DNA from: Brevibacillus sp. SYP-B805
GTDB taxonomy: Bacteria > Bacillota > Bacilli > Brevibacillales > Brevibacillaceae
Assembly (NCBI RefSeq): GCF_011059135.1
Contig: NZ_JAALGD010000001.1
Coordinates: forward strand, 124,001-188,000
Direction of reading: 5' to 3'
Length of the DNA: 64,000 bases
Shown: positions 1 through 8,321 of the stretch, piece by piece
Layout: each line of letters starts with the position of its first letter
Position numbering within the stretch: position 1 is the first letter of the stretch
Made by a program: the position numbers and the translations under genes
Notes under the pieces: generated by a model
Database searches by the model: none
Told to the model about the DNA's origin: nothing
The model's input: the letters and a program-made list of their open reading frames with translations, nothing else

Positions 1-153
1 AAAGTGGAGATCAAGGTGAACGGCAAATGGAAGAAGGATGATCATTTCAAAGACAACGACCGCGATGATGAAAACGACCATGATGATGATAACGATCATG
101 GCAAAGAGAACGGCCATGGCAAAGGAAAAGGCCATGAAAAACACGACGACTAA
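1..153 (+). CDS. C-terminal end of a protein with an Asp/His/Asn/Gly/Lys-rich tail (partial)
   Basis: An open frame enters from the left edge and stops with TAA at 151-153, giving 50 visible residues. The first dozen (KVEIKVNGKWKK) look like the end of a folded beta-rich domain. The rest is a low-complexity, highly charged tail rich in D, H, N, G and K, with repeats of the HGKENGHGKGKGH type. Such tails can bind metal or water, but no family can be named from this fragment. The stop overlaps by a few bases the stop of the convergent gene on the other strand. The start and most of the protein lie outside the window. Confidence 0.6.
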   Translation, partial: KVEIKVNGKWKKDDHFKDNDRDDENDHDDDNDHGKENGHGKGKGHEKHDD

Positions 154-494
154 TACGGTTGTTGATAAGAATTGATATAGTCGATGATCTGCCTGATGTA
201 GTCTCCGATAAACGGAATGGAGAGAAACTGGCCCAGGATCCAACCAAAGGCGGCCAGCACGATCGCCGTTCCGATCGTTAACCCCAAGCCCCGCGCAAGC
301 CCGGCCATGAAGTTGGTCAGCAGCAGCCTGCGCGGGGCCGTATAATTTTGAATGATGTCCGCCAGCCGGATATCCTCCAGAAACAGGGCGATTTTATCCA
401 TGCGCTCATTCAATTTGCGCACCTGCTGCAGCTCTTCAAGCACCGTGTCAACCCGCTTCAGCAGCTCTTCTGCCGGAGGTGGTGTCCGAATCAT
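150..494 (-). CDS. DUF5665 family small membrane protein
   Basis: A 114-residue protein. Residues about 1-45 form an amphipathic, probably coiled helix (EELLKRVDTVLEELQQVRKL). A short conserved stretch ending in LLLTNFMAGLARGLG precedes one strong membrane segment (about 70-95). This layout matches the DUF5665 family of Bacillota, whose members are about 90-120 residues and have no known function. The start ATG (complement of 492-494) has a GGAGGG-type ribosome site upstream on the minus strand. It converges on the preceding partial gene with overlapping stops. Function is unknown; the family call rests on pattern recognition. Confidence 0.75.
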   Translation of the reverse strand: MIRTPPPAEELLKRVDTVLEELQQVRKLNERMDKIALFLEDIRLADIIQNYTAPRRLLLTNFMAGLARGLGLTIGTAIVLAAFGWILGQFLSIPFIGDYIRQIIDYINSYQQPY

Positions 495-568
495 GTCAGC
501 CCTCCCTTTCCTTCCATGTACCTAACAGTGTAGGAAAAAAATGAGAAAGAATCAAGGCAGGTGCAGGT

Positions 569-598
569 TTGCCTAAACGGGTTCCCCGCGGGTACAAT
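569..598 (+). promoter_or_regulatory. Probable SigA promoter of the PNPOx-like gene
   Basis: TTGCCT at 569-574 and TACAAT at 593-598 are separated by 18 bases and lie just upstream of the GTG start at 632. The match is good at -10 and fair at -35. Confidence 0.45.
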
Positions 599-631
599 AG
601 ACGTACAATCATGCTCAAGGGAGGAATCGGA

Positions 632-1093
632 GTGGCTGAAACAGTCGCACAATCCTTGTCGGAGGAATTATTTGCGCTGCTGCAGAAGGAGCGTTTTCTC
701 ACATTGGGAACCATTGACCATGAGTCCGGCGCTCCCAGCCTCAGCTCGATTTCCTGGGTGTACGCGCCGAACCACCATCAGGTGCGCTTCGCCGTCGATA
801 ACCGGTCGCGCATCATCACCAACATCAACCACAATCCGCAGGTGGTGCTCCATTTGATCGGGGCGGGCTCCTCCTTCGCGATCAACGGCAGGGCCAGGGT
901 GGCGGTCGAAAAGATGGAAGGAGTGCCGTTGAAGCTTGCGATGGTGGAGATCACGATCGAAACCGTCCGCGATGTCATGTTCTACGGCTCCCGGATCTCG
1001 GTCGAACCGCAATACGAGAAGACTTATGACAAAAAAGCGGCCGACAAGCTGGACAATCAAGTGATGACGGCGCTGCGCAGCATCGCCGGCTAA
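632..1093 (+). CDS. Pyridoxamine 5'-phosphate oxidase-like flavin-binding protein
   Basis: A 153-residue protein of the split-barrel, FMN-binding (PNPOx-like) superfamily. After a short helix comes the typical first strand pair (FLTLGTIDHESGAPSLSSISWVY), then a strand carrying an arginine-rich turn (DNRSRIITNINHNPQVVLHL), as in general-stress and F420/FMN-binding split-barrel proteins. The GTG start at 632 is preferred over an upstream frame opening because GGGAGGAA lies 6 bases before it. It stands alone, with its own promoter and a strong convergent terminator behind it. The substrate cannot be inferred: family members bind FMN, haem or F420, and many are not enzymes. Confidence 0.8.
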   Translation: MAETVAQSLSEELFALLQKERFLTLGTIDHESGAPSLSSISWVYAPNHHQVRFAVDNRSRIITNINHNPQVVLHLIGAGSSFAINGRARVAVEKMEGVPLKLAMVEITIETVRDVMFYGSRISVEPQYEKTYDKKAADKLDNQVMTALRSIAG

Positions 1094-1143
1094 AGGTCGA
1101 TGGGAGGCCCCTGGGCCATACTGGAACAAATAACGGTGATATT

Positions 1144-1219
1144 ATCCCCTTCGCGTAGAATGTGTAAAAAACCACCCCTCTCACGTCGGGTGTTACACGC
1201 TTCGCGAAGGGGATTTTCT
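1144..1219. terminator. Convergent terminator with a 12-bp perfect stem
   Basis: ATCCCCTTCGCG (1144-1155) is repeated inverted at 1203-1214, with a second inner pair GTGTAA/TTACAC. It is followed by TTTCTT on the plus strand and lies between the convergent PNPOx-like gene and the ger operon, so it can serve both strands. Confidence 0.7.
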
Positions 1220-1244
1220 TACGGCTAACATTGGCGGAGGATGG

Positions 1245-2354
1245 TCAACGACCCAACTGGTGGTTAACATATCGATGACGAATTTCACAAATCAATAACA
1301 GGCAAAGCGGAACAATGATTTGCAGTGGGATGTGCATATAGAGGGGAACAATTTTGGTTCCTTCCGCAATATGCTCGGGATAGCTGCTGGCAATCGCGAT
1401 CGACAAAATCAGTACGATTAGCCCGAGCGGGTAGATGAGGCGCTGATGGCGCTCGACGGAGAACAATTGGGCCGTGCCGACGACGGATGCATAAAAGAAA
1501 ACCGACACTTTGAAAAAGCCGCCGATAATAAGCGCGATCATAAATAAGACATCCAGCCGTTCCAAAAAATGGGCGATTTGAATGCGCCGAATGGTATCGA
1601 GCAGCGGAAAAGACGAGCGGGCTACCGCATCGGCACCAAGCACGGCGAAATTCAGCGTCATCGTGATCGCCAGGTTAAGCCCGCTGAACACCATGCCGCT
1701 AATTACCACCCGTTTCACTTTTGCCGGATTGTTCATATATGGAAACAGCATGGTAAAGACGATCATCTCGCCGAAGGGAATGTAAAGCGTTTCCGTCAAT
1801 ACGACTTTAACCACGCGTTTCCATCCGTCTTCCAGGATGGGCTGAAGCTGGCGAAAATCGACCAAACCCGACCCAATCAATAAAACAAATCCCAACAGCA
1901 TGACAAAATAAAGCAGGGAGATAAACAGCTCGCCGGTGCGAGCCAATACTTCAATGCCTTTATTTACCCCGTACATGACGGTTAAAATCATGATCGCATT
2001 TAAAATAAAAAGCGGTGTTTCCGGATAGGCGAACGTCAGCAGCAACTCGCCGAAGTCGCGCAGCACCCGGGAAGCAATATAAAGAAAATAGGAGATGTAG
2101 AGGATTGCCACCATTTTGCCAATCCATGGTCCGGCGATGTCCTGGGCATATGCCGTTAACGGCTTATCCGGATAGTAACCATAAAGACGGAGATAGACAA
2201 GAGAGAGGAGGATTCCAAGCATTAAGCTGAGCAGAATCGCCAGCCAGACATCTTGCTTGGCGCCCACGCCGAGCGGAATCACGATCGCGCTTCCAAGTTC
2301 AAACAGGAAGATGAGGACAAACAGCTGCCGCTGATCGAGTTTGTATGGTTCCAT
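1245..2354 (-). CDS. Spore germination receptor B subunit (GerAB/GerKB family permease)
   Basis: A 369-residue protein with about ten membrane segments and almost no soluble domain. It fits the GerAB/ArcD/ProY family (amino acid-polyamine-organocation fold), whose members form the germinant-sensing B subunit in the inner membrane of the spore. The N-terminal KLDQRQLFVLIFLFELGSA region and a central NKGIEVLARTGEL segment are typical. It is the last gene of the A-C-B receptor operon, 14 bases after the C-subunit gene. Expression in the forespore under SigG is expected from the family, but I did not identify a clear promoter. The ligand cannot be told from sequence. Confidence 0.92.
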   Translation of the reverse strand: MEPYKLDQRQLFVLIFLFELGSAIVIPLGVGAKQDVWLAILLSLMLGILLSLVYLRLYGYYPDKPLTAYAQDIAGPWIGKMVAILYISYFLYIASRVLRDFGELLLTFAYPETPLFILNAIMILTVMYGVNKGIEVLARTGELFISLLYFVMLLGFVLLIGSGLVDFRQLQPILEDGWKRVVKVVLTETLYIPFGEMIVFTMLFPYMNNPAKVKRVVISGMVFSGLNLAITMTLNFAVLGADAVARSSFPLLDTIRRIQIAHFLERLDVLFMIALIIGGFFKVSVFFYASVVGTAQLFSVERHQRLIYPLGLIVLILSIAIASSYPEHIAEGTKIVPLYMHIPLQIIVPLCLLLICEIRHRYVNHQLGR

Positions 2355-2368
2355 TGCTTTTCACCACG

Positions 2369-3577
2369 CTATCGCCCAAATTGATATGGTTTGTTCCGCA
2401 GCCCAGTCCGGCGAATAAAAGCATCCACCGTTACCGTTACAGGTAATTGTGGAAAGAAGTGCTCATGCCACTTATTCTCCATTTTTTTCCATTCTTCTGG
2501 GTACGAGCGATAAACCGCATCGCCAAAGCCAAACACGTCGATTTTTTCTTGCTGCGCCTTTTTCACGGCTTCGAGAACTTCTTTTTTTATATTATGTTGA
2601 ATCATTTTTTCCAACGCGAATACTTGCTTCACATCAGCTAAATCGATCGGAACGGGCGCTTCGGCAATATCTCCTTCGGCCCGAATGTCGATGGAAATCG
2701 AGGGCTTTCCATGTTTTAAATGCGGCACAACTTCCGTTTTTGTCCGAATGACCTTGTATCCAACCGCTTCTTTTTTGCCATTCCACTCGATCGTTACACC
2801 CGTTTGTTTGATTTTATCGAGTACCCAAAGCACCCCGCGCGCTGCTTCGCCGGAAACCCAGCTGACGAGTTTGTCGTCTTTAAATAACGCCAAATCATCC
2901 AAATTTAACCGCGCATCCGGCTCGGAAACCTGCACGTTAGTCAGCCGCTGCCCTTTTTCGACACTGCCGATGAGATCGACACCGCTTGCTACCGGATGTT
3001 TTCCCGATGAAGCAATGTCATGAATCATTTTCCAAACATCGGTATTGATTGTCTGTCCCCACGTTCTTTCGGAAAACTCCAGCGTTTTGATGATTTGGTT
3101 GGCCGAAATCTTATCGATCGGGGTCAGCACTTTTAGAACCTCTTCGGCCGAATGATGGTGGGCGATAATGACTTTCGCCGTCGTGCGGAACTGGTTGCTT
3201 CGCTCAAGCACATCAAGCAGACCGCCAATTCCTTCTCTCGCCATCCCTTCGCCGATGACGACCAAGTTGGTGTGCGCGAAATAAAGAAGGCGGGACATTT
3301 TTTTTGATGCTTTCCGGCTCGCTTCGAAGAGATTGTCGCCGGTCGATATGAAAATCGAAATCGGCACACCGCTGGCACCGCCGCCAATCTGCTTGGCGCC
3401 GGCGACGTTGCCTGGATTGACGACTTGATAGGTCGTCACATATTGCCCCTCTTTCGTTTTATCAATCCCGACCGCGATGACAAATGCCAGATCGGTCAGC
3501 TCTTTTTTGCTCCAACATCCCGATAGCATCGTGAGACATAATAACAGCAATACCACGATGCAAATTTTTCCCTTCAT
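2369..3577 (-). CDS. Spore germination receptor C subunit, Ger(x)C family lipoprotein
   Basis: A 402-residue lipoprotein. Residues 1-21 form a signal peptide ending in a lipobox LSGC, so Cys21 should be diacylated and anchor the protein to the outer face of the spore inner membrane. The motif WSKKELTDLAFVIAVGIDK after the lipobox is the family hallmark. The C-terminal domain (about 215-400) carries the KKEVLEAVKKAQ and DVFGFGDAVYRSYPEEW segments usual for Ger(x)C. The start codon overlaps the stop of the A-subunit gene by 4 bases, implying coupled translation. It is required with A and B for germinant response. Confidence 0.94.
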   Translation of the reverse strand: MKGKICIVVLLLLCLTMLSGCWSKKELTDLAFVIAVGIDKTKEGQYVTTYQVVNPGNVAGAKQIGGGASGVPISIFISTGDNLFEASRKASKKMSRLLYFAHTNLVVIGEGMAREGIGGLLDVLERSNQFRTTAKVIIAHHHSAEEVLKVLTPIDKISANQIIKTLEFSERTWGQTINTDVWKMIHDIASSGKHPVASGVDLIGSVEKGQRLTNVQVSEPDARLNLDDLALFKDDKLVSWVSGEAARGVLWVLDKIKQTGVTIEWNGKKEAVGYKVIRTKTEVVPHLKHGKPSISIDIRAEGDIAEAPVPIDLADVKQVFALEKMIQHNIKKEVLEAVKKAQQEKIDVFGFGDAVYRSYPEEWKKMENKWHEHFFPQLPVTVTVDAFIRRTGLRNKPYQFGR

Positions 3578-5250
3578 GACGGGTCCCCCTCATCCTGACG
3601 GGCCGGGTCAGGCGGCTGCGGCCGAAGGTTTTCCCCTTGGCGGCTAATGTTTTTCTGATTGATTAAGCGCGGCCGTTCTTTAAACGCCCATGTCGGTACC
3701 CGGAAGAGCGTATCGCCAATGTTTGAGGGGATGAACGGTGCGAGCGGCGACATATACGGAACACCGAACGTACGCAAACTGCACAGATGAATCGCCATCG
3801 CCAAAATCCCCATGATAATGCCGTAAAACCCAAACATCGCCGCCAGAAACATCAACGCAAAGCGAATCAGACGGGCGGAGATGGCGATGGCAAACGATGG
3901 CGTCGCAAAGCTGGCAATCGCGGTGATGGAAACGACAATGACCATCGCCGATGAGACAAATCCCGCTTCGACAGCTGCCTGCCCGATGACGAGCGCGCCG
4001 ACGATCGACACCGCTTGGCCGATCGGACGCGGCAGACGAACCCCCGCTTCGCGCAAAATTTCAAACGTGACTTCCATGACGAGCGCTTCGACAAACGCGG
4101 GAAACGGTACAGCCTCACGCTGCGCCGCGATTGAAATGACAAGCAGAGTAGGAATCATTTCTTGATGAAATGTCGTTCCTGCAATGTAGATGGCAGGGGC
4201 CACAAGGGATATAAAGAAAACAAGCACACGCAAAAACCGGAGTGCGGTCGCGATATCAAAGCGTGCATAATAATCTTCAACAGCCTGAAAAAATTGAATA
4301 AAGAGGGCAGGAGCAACAAGGACAAACGGAGTTCCTTCGATAAAGATCGCCACCCTCCCTTCCAGCAGATTCGCCGCCACGATGTCTGGCCGTTCGGTGT
4401 GGTAGATCGTTGGAAAAGTGGTAAACGTTTGATCTTCAATTAATTGTTCGACATAGCCGGATTCCAGTACGCTGTCAATCTTGATACGACCGAGGCGTGT
4501 TTTTACTTCCTTGACGATTTTGTCATTCACAATGCCTTTTATGTACATGATTGCAACGTCCGTTTGCGTCACTTCGCCTATTCTCATCGTTTCCAGCCAA
4601 AGGTTCGGATTTTTAATCCGGCGGCGAATCAGGGCCGTGTTTGTGCGCAGCGATTCCGTAAATCCATCGCGTGGACCGCGGATCGCTAATTGTGATTGCG
4701 GTTCTTCGACCGAGCGGTAATCCCCGCCTTTTGTGCTGGCGCTTAAAGCAAGTGGAACGTCTTCCAGCAAAATGATCGTTGAACCTGACATCAGCTCTAA
4801 AAATATCTCAAACCATTGGGACACCTGTTTCATGCTGCCGACAGCAGCCAGGTTTTTTTCTATATAGAAGAACGTCTCTTTCGCAGAAAAGGAAGGAGGA
4901 AAAGATGCCTCAAGCAACGGTTCCAGCAAAAAGCGGGATACATGCATTTCATCGACAAGCCCATCGACAAAAATGACTGCAGCGCGATGCTGCCCTTCTT
5001 GTCCAACCATAACACGTCGGATGACGATGTCTGTGCTGTTGCCTGTAGTGCGGCGGATCATATCAATATTTGCTTCCAGCTGCGGGTGAAGGGGTTCTTG
5101 CGAAATATCCTGGGCTTTGCCGCTTTGGTCGCGGCCTGGGACGACCGTTTCCCGTTTTTCCGGTTTCTGTCGATGCTTTTTTCGCAATGCCCATTGAAAC
5201 AGCATGGTTTTTCTCCTCGCTCCGAATGATTTACTGTCATTATGAGCCAT
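3574..5250 (-). CDS. Spore germination receptor A subunit (GerAA/GerKA family)
   Basis: A 558-residue protein. A basic N-terminal leader (about 1-50) is followed by a large soluble domain (about 50-295) with the family segments GSTIILLEDVPLALSAST and NPNLWLETMRIGEVTQTDVAI. The membrane part (about 300-490) contains conserved turns such as EAVPFPAFVEALVMEVTFEI and RPIGQAVSIVGALVIGQAAV. A proline-rich cytosolic tail ends the protein. It is the first gene of the ger operon and its ATG lies 79 bases from the divergent small D-type gene. Codon choice in this operon looks less G+C-rich than in flanking genes. Known role of the family: scaffold and probable ion-conducting subunit of the germinant receptor. 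Confidence 0.95.
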   Translation of the reverse strand: MAHNDSKSFGARRKTMLFQWALRKKHRQKPEKRETVVPGRDQSGKAQDISQEPLHPQLEANIDMIRRTTGNSTDIVIRRVMVGQEGQHRAAVIFVDGLVDEMHVSRFLLEPLLEASFPPSFSAKETFFYIEKNLAAVGSMKQVSQWFEIFLELMSGSTIILLEDVPLALSASTKGGDYRSVEEPQSQLAIRGPRDGFTESLRTNTALIRRRIKNPNLWLETMRIGEVTQTDVAIMYIKGIVNDKIVKEVKTRLGRIKIDSVLESGYVEQLIEDQTFTTFPTIYHTERPDIVAANLLEGRVAIFIEGTPFVLVAPALFIQFFQAVEDYYARFDIATALRFLRVLVFFISLVAPAIYIAGTTFHQEMIPTLLVISIAAQREAVPFPAFVEALVMEVTFEILREAGVRLPRPIGQAVSIVGALVIGQAAVEAGFVSSAMVIVVSITAIASFATPSFAIAISARLIRFALMFLAAMFGFYGIIMGILAMAIHLCSLRTFGVPYMSPLAPFIPSNIGDTLFRVPTWAFKERPRLINQKNISRQGENLRPQPPDPARQDEGDPS

Positions 5251-5329
5251 GGGGTACGGTAATATACGGATCGAATGATTTGCCGACCGCCAACAAAAAC
5301 TAAGGAAAATGGTTGAAGGTGATCAACGG

Positions 5330-5551
5330 ATGAAGATCTTGTTCATTTCCATCGTGTATGGCGCACTGTTGGCAAGCATCGCCATCGGCATGAATCTATT
5401 AATGGGTTTTACGTTCTACCAATCGATGGACAACGTTTTGAATCCGTTTCGAGTCATGGAAATTCCTGAATGGTTTATCATATTGTTTTTCTTGATATTA
5501 TGGGGTCTTGATCGCGCAGTCGCAGTTTTCCTGCGTCAAAAGCGGTGGTGA
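5330..5551 (+). CDS. Small two-helix membrane protein, GerKD-like receptor D subunit
   Basis: A 73-residue protein with two membrane helices (about 1-23 and 46-64) and a basic C-terminal end (RQKRW). The ATG at 5330 is chosen because AAGGTGAT lies 6 bases before it; a frame opening at 5309 lacks such a site. It is divergent from the A-subunit gene. Two-helix proteins of this size next to or inside gerA-type operons are the D subunits that modulate receptor activity in Bacillus. The assignment is based on size, topology and position rather than on a motif. Confidence 0.65.
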   Translation: MKILFISIVYGALLASIAIGMNLLMGFTFYQSMDNVLNPFRVMEIPEWFIILFFLILWGLDRAVAVFLRQKRW

Positions 5552-5571
5552 AAAAGCGAGGAAAATGAAAC

Positions 5572-5606
5572 AACCTGAGTCCGATCATTACGGACTCAGG
5601 TTTCTT
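5572..5606 (+). terminator. Rho-independent terminator after the D-type gene
   Basis: AACCTGAGTCCG (5572-5583) and its perfect inverse (5591-5602) form a 12-bp stem with a 7-base loop, followed by TTTCTTTT. It also lies at the 3' end of the convergent aldo/keto reductase gene. Confidence 0.85.
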
Positions 5607-5635
5607 TTCTCGTGCTGCAGCTGTAATGATTGCGG

Positions 5636-6679
5636 TTATTGCACGTGCAATACCGGTGTCGGTTTGTTTTGCGAATTGGACATGTGCTGCTCCAGGCGTT
5701 TGTTGTAACCGCCCACCCAGAGATCTTCAATGATTTTGGCCTCCGCATCGGTAAGCGGCGGTACTTCGGAAGCGAGGGCGAACTCCTTCAGGTTGGCTTC
5801 AGTCGTGATGTTCGGCAGCACGCTCACCACGGACGGCCGATAGAGCGAGAACTGGATGGCGAGCTGGCCGATGGTTCTCTCCTTGCCGTCGAACAGCCCT
5901 TGGGCCTCCATTTCCTTCACGACTTCCACGCCGGCATTCATCCATTCGATCGGACGGTGGCTCCGGTGGTCGCTCTTATCGAAATGCTTCTGCGGATCAT
6001 AGGTGCCGTCCAGCAGGCCGGATGCATGGGGAACACGCACGATCAGGGCGCGCTTCTCTTCATCGGCAACCGGGAAGAGGTCGCGGGCCGGATCCTGCTC
6101 CAGAATGTTGTTGATGATCTGGATGGCGGCATAGCCCGGACGTTTCAGCGCGGCGATCGATTCATCCCTCCACCCGATGTCGGGCCCCATGGCGGCGCCG
6201 TATTCACGGATTTTGCCTTCTTTTTTCAGCTCTTCCAGGGTGTCGTGGATCTCTTCGCTCATGACCGCTTCGATGCGCGGGTTGTGCAGCTGGTAGAAAT
6301 CGATATAATCGGTGCCGAGTCGCTTCAGGCTCTGCTCGCAGGCATGGCGGATATGCTCTCTGGACCAGTTTTGCGGCAGCTCGGAGTGGCCTTTGCGCTC
6401 GCCCGGCAGGTTGTAAATGTCATAGCCAAACTTGGTGGCAATCACCACTTTGTCACGGATATCGCCGAGGGCGTCCTTCAGAATGGTTTCGCCCAAGCCG
6501 TTGCCGTATACATCGGCTGTATCAAATAAGGTAATGCCGTAATCTTCATAGGCGGAGCGGAGCAGGCGCTTGCCCAGCTCAACGTCAGTAACGCCCCACC
6601 ATTTGGTGGCGACGGACCAGACGCCAAAGCCTACTTCCGATACCGTCAGATTCGTACCAGGAAGCGAACGGTATTTCAT
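5636..6679 (-). CDS. Aldo/keto reductase
   Basis: A 347-residue NADPH-dependent oxidoreductase of the aldo/keto reductase superfamily with a (beta/alpha)8 barrel. Visible family features are the N-terminal [15 protein letters not shown], the catalytic Asp and Tyr in [11 protein letters not shown], the catalytic Lys in VIATKFGYD, and the active-site His in FYQLHNP. The ATG at 6679 is used because AAGGAGAG lies upstream; a longer frame to 6799 has no ribosome site and starts with non-family sequence. Closest in style to the YqkF/IolS group. It is a single gene between the ger block and the methionine operon. Substrate unknown. Confidence 0.88.
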   Translation of the reverse strand: MKYRSLPGTNLTVSEVGFGVWSVATKWWGVTDVELGKRLLRSAYEDYGITLFDTADVYGNGLGETILKDALGDIRDKVVIATKFGYDIYNLPGERKGHSELPQNWSREHIRHACEQSLKRLGTDYIDFYQLHNPRIEAVMSEEIHDTLEELKKEGKIREYGAAMGPDIGWRDESIAALKRPGYAAIQIINNILEQDPARDLFPVADEEKRALIVRVPHASGLLDGTYDPQKHFDKSDHRSHRPIEWMNAGVEVVKEMEAQGLFDGKERTIGQLAIQFSLYRPSVVSVLPNITTEANLKEFALASEVPPLTDAEAKIIEDLWVGGYNKRLEQHMSNSQNKPTPVLHVQ

Positions 6680-6826
6680 CTTCCATCTCTCCTTGTGATC
6701 GAAGTCATCAACCATCCTTATCTTACCACGCTCGTTCGGCAGGATGAAACGTAATCCCTTGACAAGACCATGACAGGTTTGTGAAAGAAATCCGAACACG
6801 CCCCTAGAGGGAGCCGAAAAAATGGA

Positions 6827-6854
6827 TTGACAAGGGCGTGCCCGATGCTATACC
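6827..6854 (+). promoter_or_regulatory. SigA promoter of the metI-metC operon
   Basis: A perfect -35 TTGACA at 6827-6832 and a -10 TATACC at 6849-6854 are spaced by 16 bases. The promoter lies about 30 bases before the SAM riboswitch, as expected for an S-box leader. Confidence 0.75.
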
Positions 6855-6885
6855 ATTAATTTCAACCAAAAGAATAAATCGCAAA

Positions 6886-7005
6886 CTTCTTATCCAGAGA
6901 GGCGGAGGGACTGGCCCAATGATGCCCGGCAACCAATCACCTGAGCATGTTCAGGGAGATACGGTGCTAATTCCTGCAGAGTGAAACACTCTGAAAGATG
7001 AGAAG
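6886..7005 (+). ncRNA. SAM-I riboswitch (S-box leader)
   Basis: All core blocks of the S-box aptamer are present. The P1 5' strand CTTCTTATC (6886-6894) is followed by the AGAGAGGCGGAGGGACTGGC block, GATGCCCGGCAACC, GGTGCTAATTCC, and the closing GAAAGATGAGAAG (P1 3' strand 6997-7005). Between them are P2, P3 and P4 hairpins, including AGAGTG/CACTCT. When SAM binds, P1 is held closed and the downstream terminator forms. When SAM is low, AGAAGG (7001-7006) can pair with CCTTCT (7033-7038) inside the terminator as an antiterminator. It controls the metI-metC genes behind it. Confidence 0.97.
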
Positions 7006-7028
7006 GATTTGCTTACGGAAACGTAGAC

Positions 7029-7059
7029 AAAGCCTTCTTTATGAAAAGAGGGCTTTTTT
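7029..7059 (+). terminator. SAM-controlled transcription terminator of the S-box leader
   Basis: AAAGCCTTCTTT pairs with AAAAGAGGGCTTT around a 3-base loop and is followed by a run of T residues. Its left arm contains CCTTCT, which competes for the 3' strand of riboswitch P1. It is the expression platform of the leader. Confidence 0.88.
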
Positions 7060-7142
7060 ATTTGCCCTCGGCGATGAAATCAGGGCCCCGCCCGGCGACC
7101 ATGCAAGCGGCCGGGCGGGTGAGCGGAAGGGGAGAGAAACAG

Positions 7143-8321
7143 ATGCACATTGAGACCAGATTGGTACAAATCGGCGTAGGAGCGGAAGATCGAAACACGG
7201 GGGCGGTCAGCTTCCCGATCTATCAGGCTACGGCATACCGTCATCCGACGCTTGGGGAAAGCACCGGCTTTGATTATACCCGCACGGCCAATCCGACCCG
7301 ATCGGTGCTGGAAGCCGCCATTGCCGAAGTGGAGAACGGGGACGCCGGGTTTGCCTGTGCGTCCGGAATGGCCGCGATCCAGACGATCATGGCCCTCTTC
7401 TCGCAGGGGGATCATTTCATCGTCTCGCTCGATCTGTACGGCGGAACCTACCGGTTGTTCGAGCAGGTATTGACGCGGTACGGACTTTCCTTCAGCTATG
7501 TGGACCTGCGCGACCCTGCCCAGGCGGAGGCGGCGGTGCGTCCAGAAACGAAAGCGATTCTGGTGGAGACGCCCACCAATCCGCTGATGCAGGTGACGGA
7601 TATCCGGGCGATGGTGGCCATCGCGAAGAAGTACAACCTGCTGACGATTGTCGACAATACCTTTATGAGTCCATATTTCCAGCGGCCGCTTGATCTGGGG
7701 GCGGATCTGGTGTTTCACAGCGCCACCAAGTACCTGGGCGGACACAACGATGTGCTGGCCGGCTTGATTGTAACAAAAGGCAGGGAACTGTCTGAAAAGG
7801 TTAAATATCTCCACAATTCCATCGGGGCGGTGCTGGGACCGCAGGACAGCTGGCTCTTGATCCGCGGGATGAAGACGCTGGCTCTGCGCATGGAGCGGCA
7901 CCAGGAAAACGCCTTCCGCGTCGCCCGTTTCCTGCGTGAGCATCCGGCGGTGACGGATGTTTTCTATCCCGGTCTTGCCGATCATCCGGATCACGAGGTG
8001 CAGAAGCGTCAGGCCAGCGGCTTCAGCGGGATGGTATCGTTCCGGGTGCGGGATGCCAAGCAGGTCGCGCCGTTTTTGCGCCATCTGCGGATCATCTCGT
8101 TTGCCGAAAGTTTGGGCGGGGTCGAATCGCTTTGTACCTACCCGGCTACCCAGACGCATGCGGACATTCCGGCGGAGATTCGGGAAAAGGTTGGCGTTTG
8201 CGACCGGCTGATCCGGCTGTCGGTAGGCGTTGAACACGGGGACGATCTGATTGCGGATTTGCGGCAGGCGCTGGATGCATCGTTGGAAGCATCTCTGGAA
8301 GCGGGAGGGTGTACGCGATGA
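7143..8321 (+). CDS. metI: Cystathionine gamma-synthase / O-acetylhomoserine (thiol)-lyase type PLP enzyme
   Basis: A 392-residue enzyme of the Cys/Met metabolism PLP family. It joins an activated homoserine with cysteine or sulfide on the way to methionine. The PLP lysine is about residue 196 in HSATKYLGGH. Other hallmarks are YTRTANPTR, the CASGMAAI phosphate-binding turn and ETPTNPLM. The ATG at 7143 follows AAGGGGAG and is the usual family start; an upstream frame to 7041 runs through the terminator and is not used. It is the first gene behind the SAM riboswitch and overlaps the next gene by 4 bases (ATGA), so translation is coupled. Exact substrate preference cannot be read from sequence. 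Confidence 0.92.
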   Translation: MHIETRLVQIGVGAEDRNTGAVSFPIYQATAYRHPTLGESTGFDYTRTANPTRSVLEAAIAEVENGDAGFACASGMAAIQTIMALFSQGDHFIVSLDLYGGTYRLFEQVLTRYGLSFSYVDLRDPAQAEAAVRPETKAILVETPTNPLMQVTDIRAMVAIAKKYNLLTIVDNTFMSPYFQRPLDLGADLVFHSATKYLGGHNDVLAGLIVTKGRELSEKVKYLHNSIGAVLGPQDSWLLIRGMKTLALRMERHQENAFRVARFLREHPAVTDVFYPGLADHPDHEVQKRQASGFSGMVSFRVRDAKQVAPFLRHLRIISFAESLGGVESLCTYPATQTHADIPAEIREKVGVCDRLIRLSVGVEHGDDLIADLRQALDASLEASLEAGGCTR

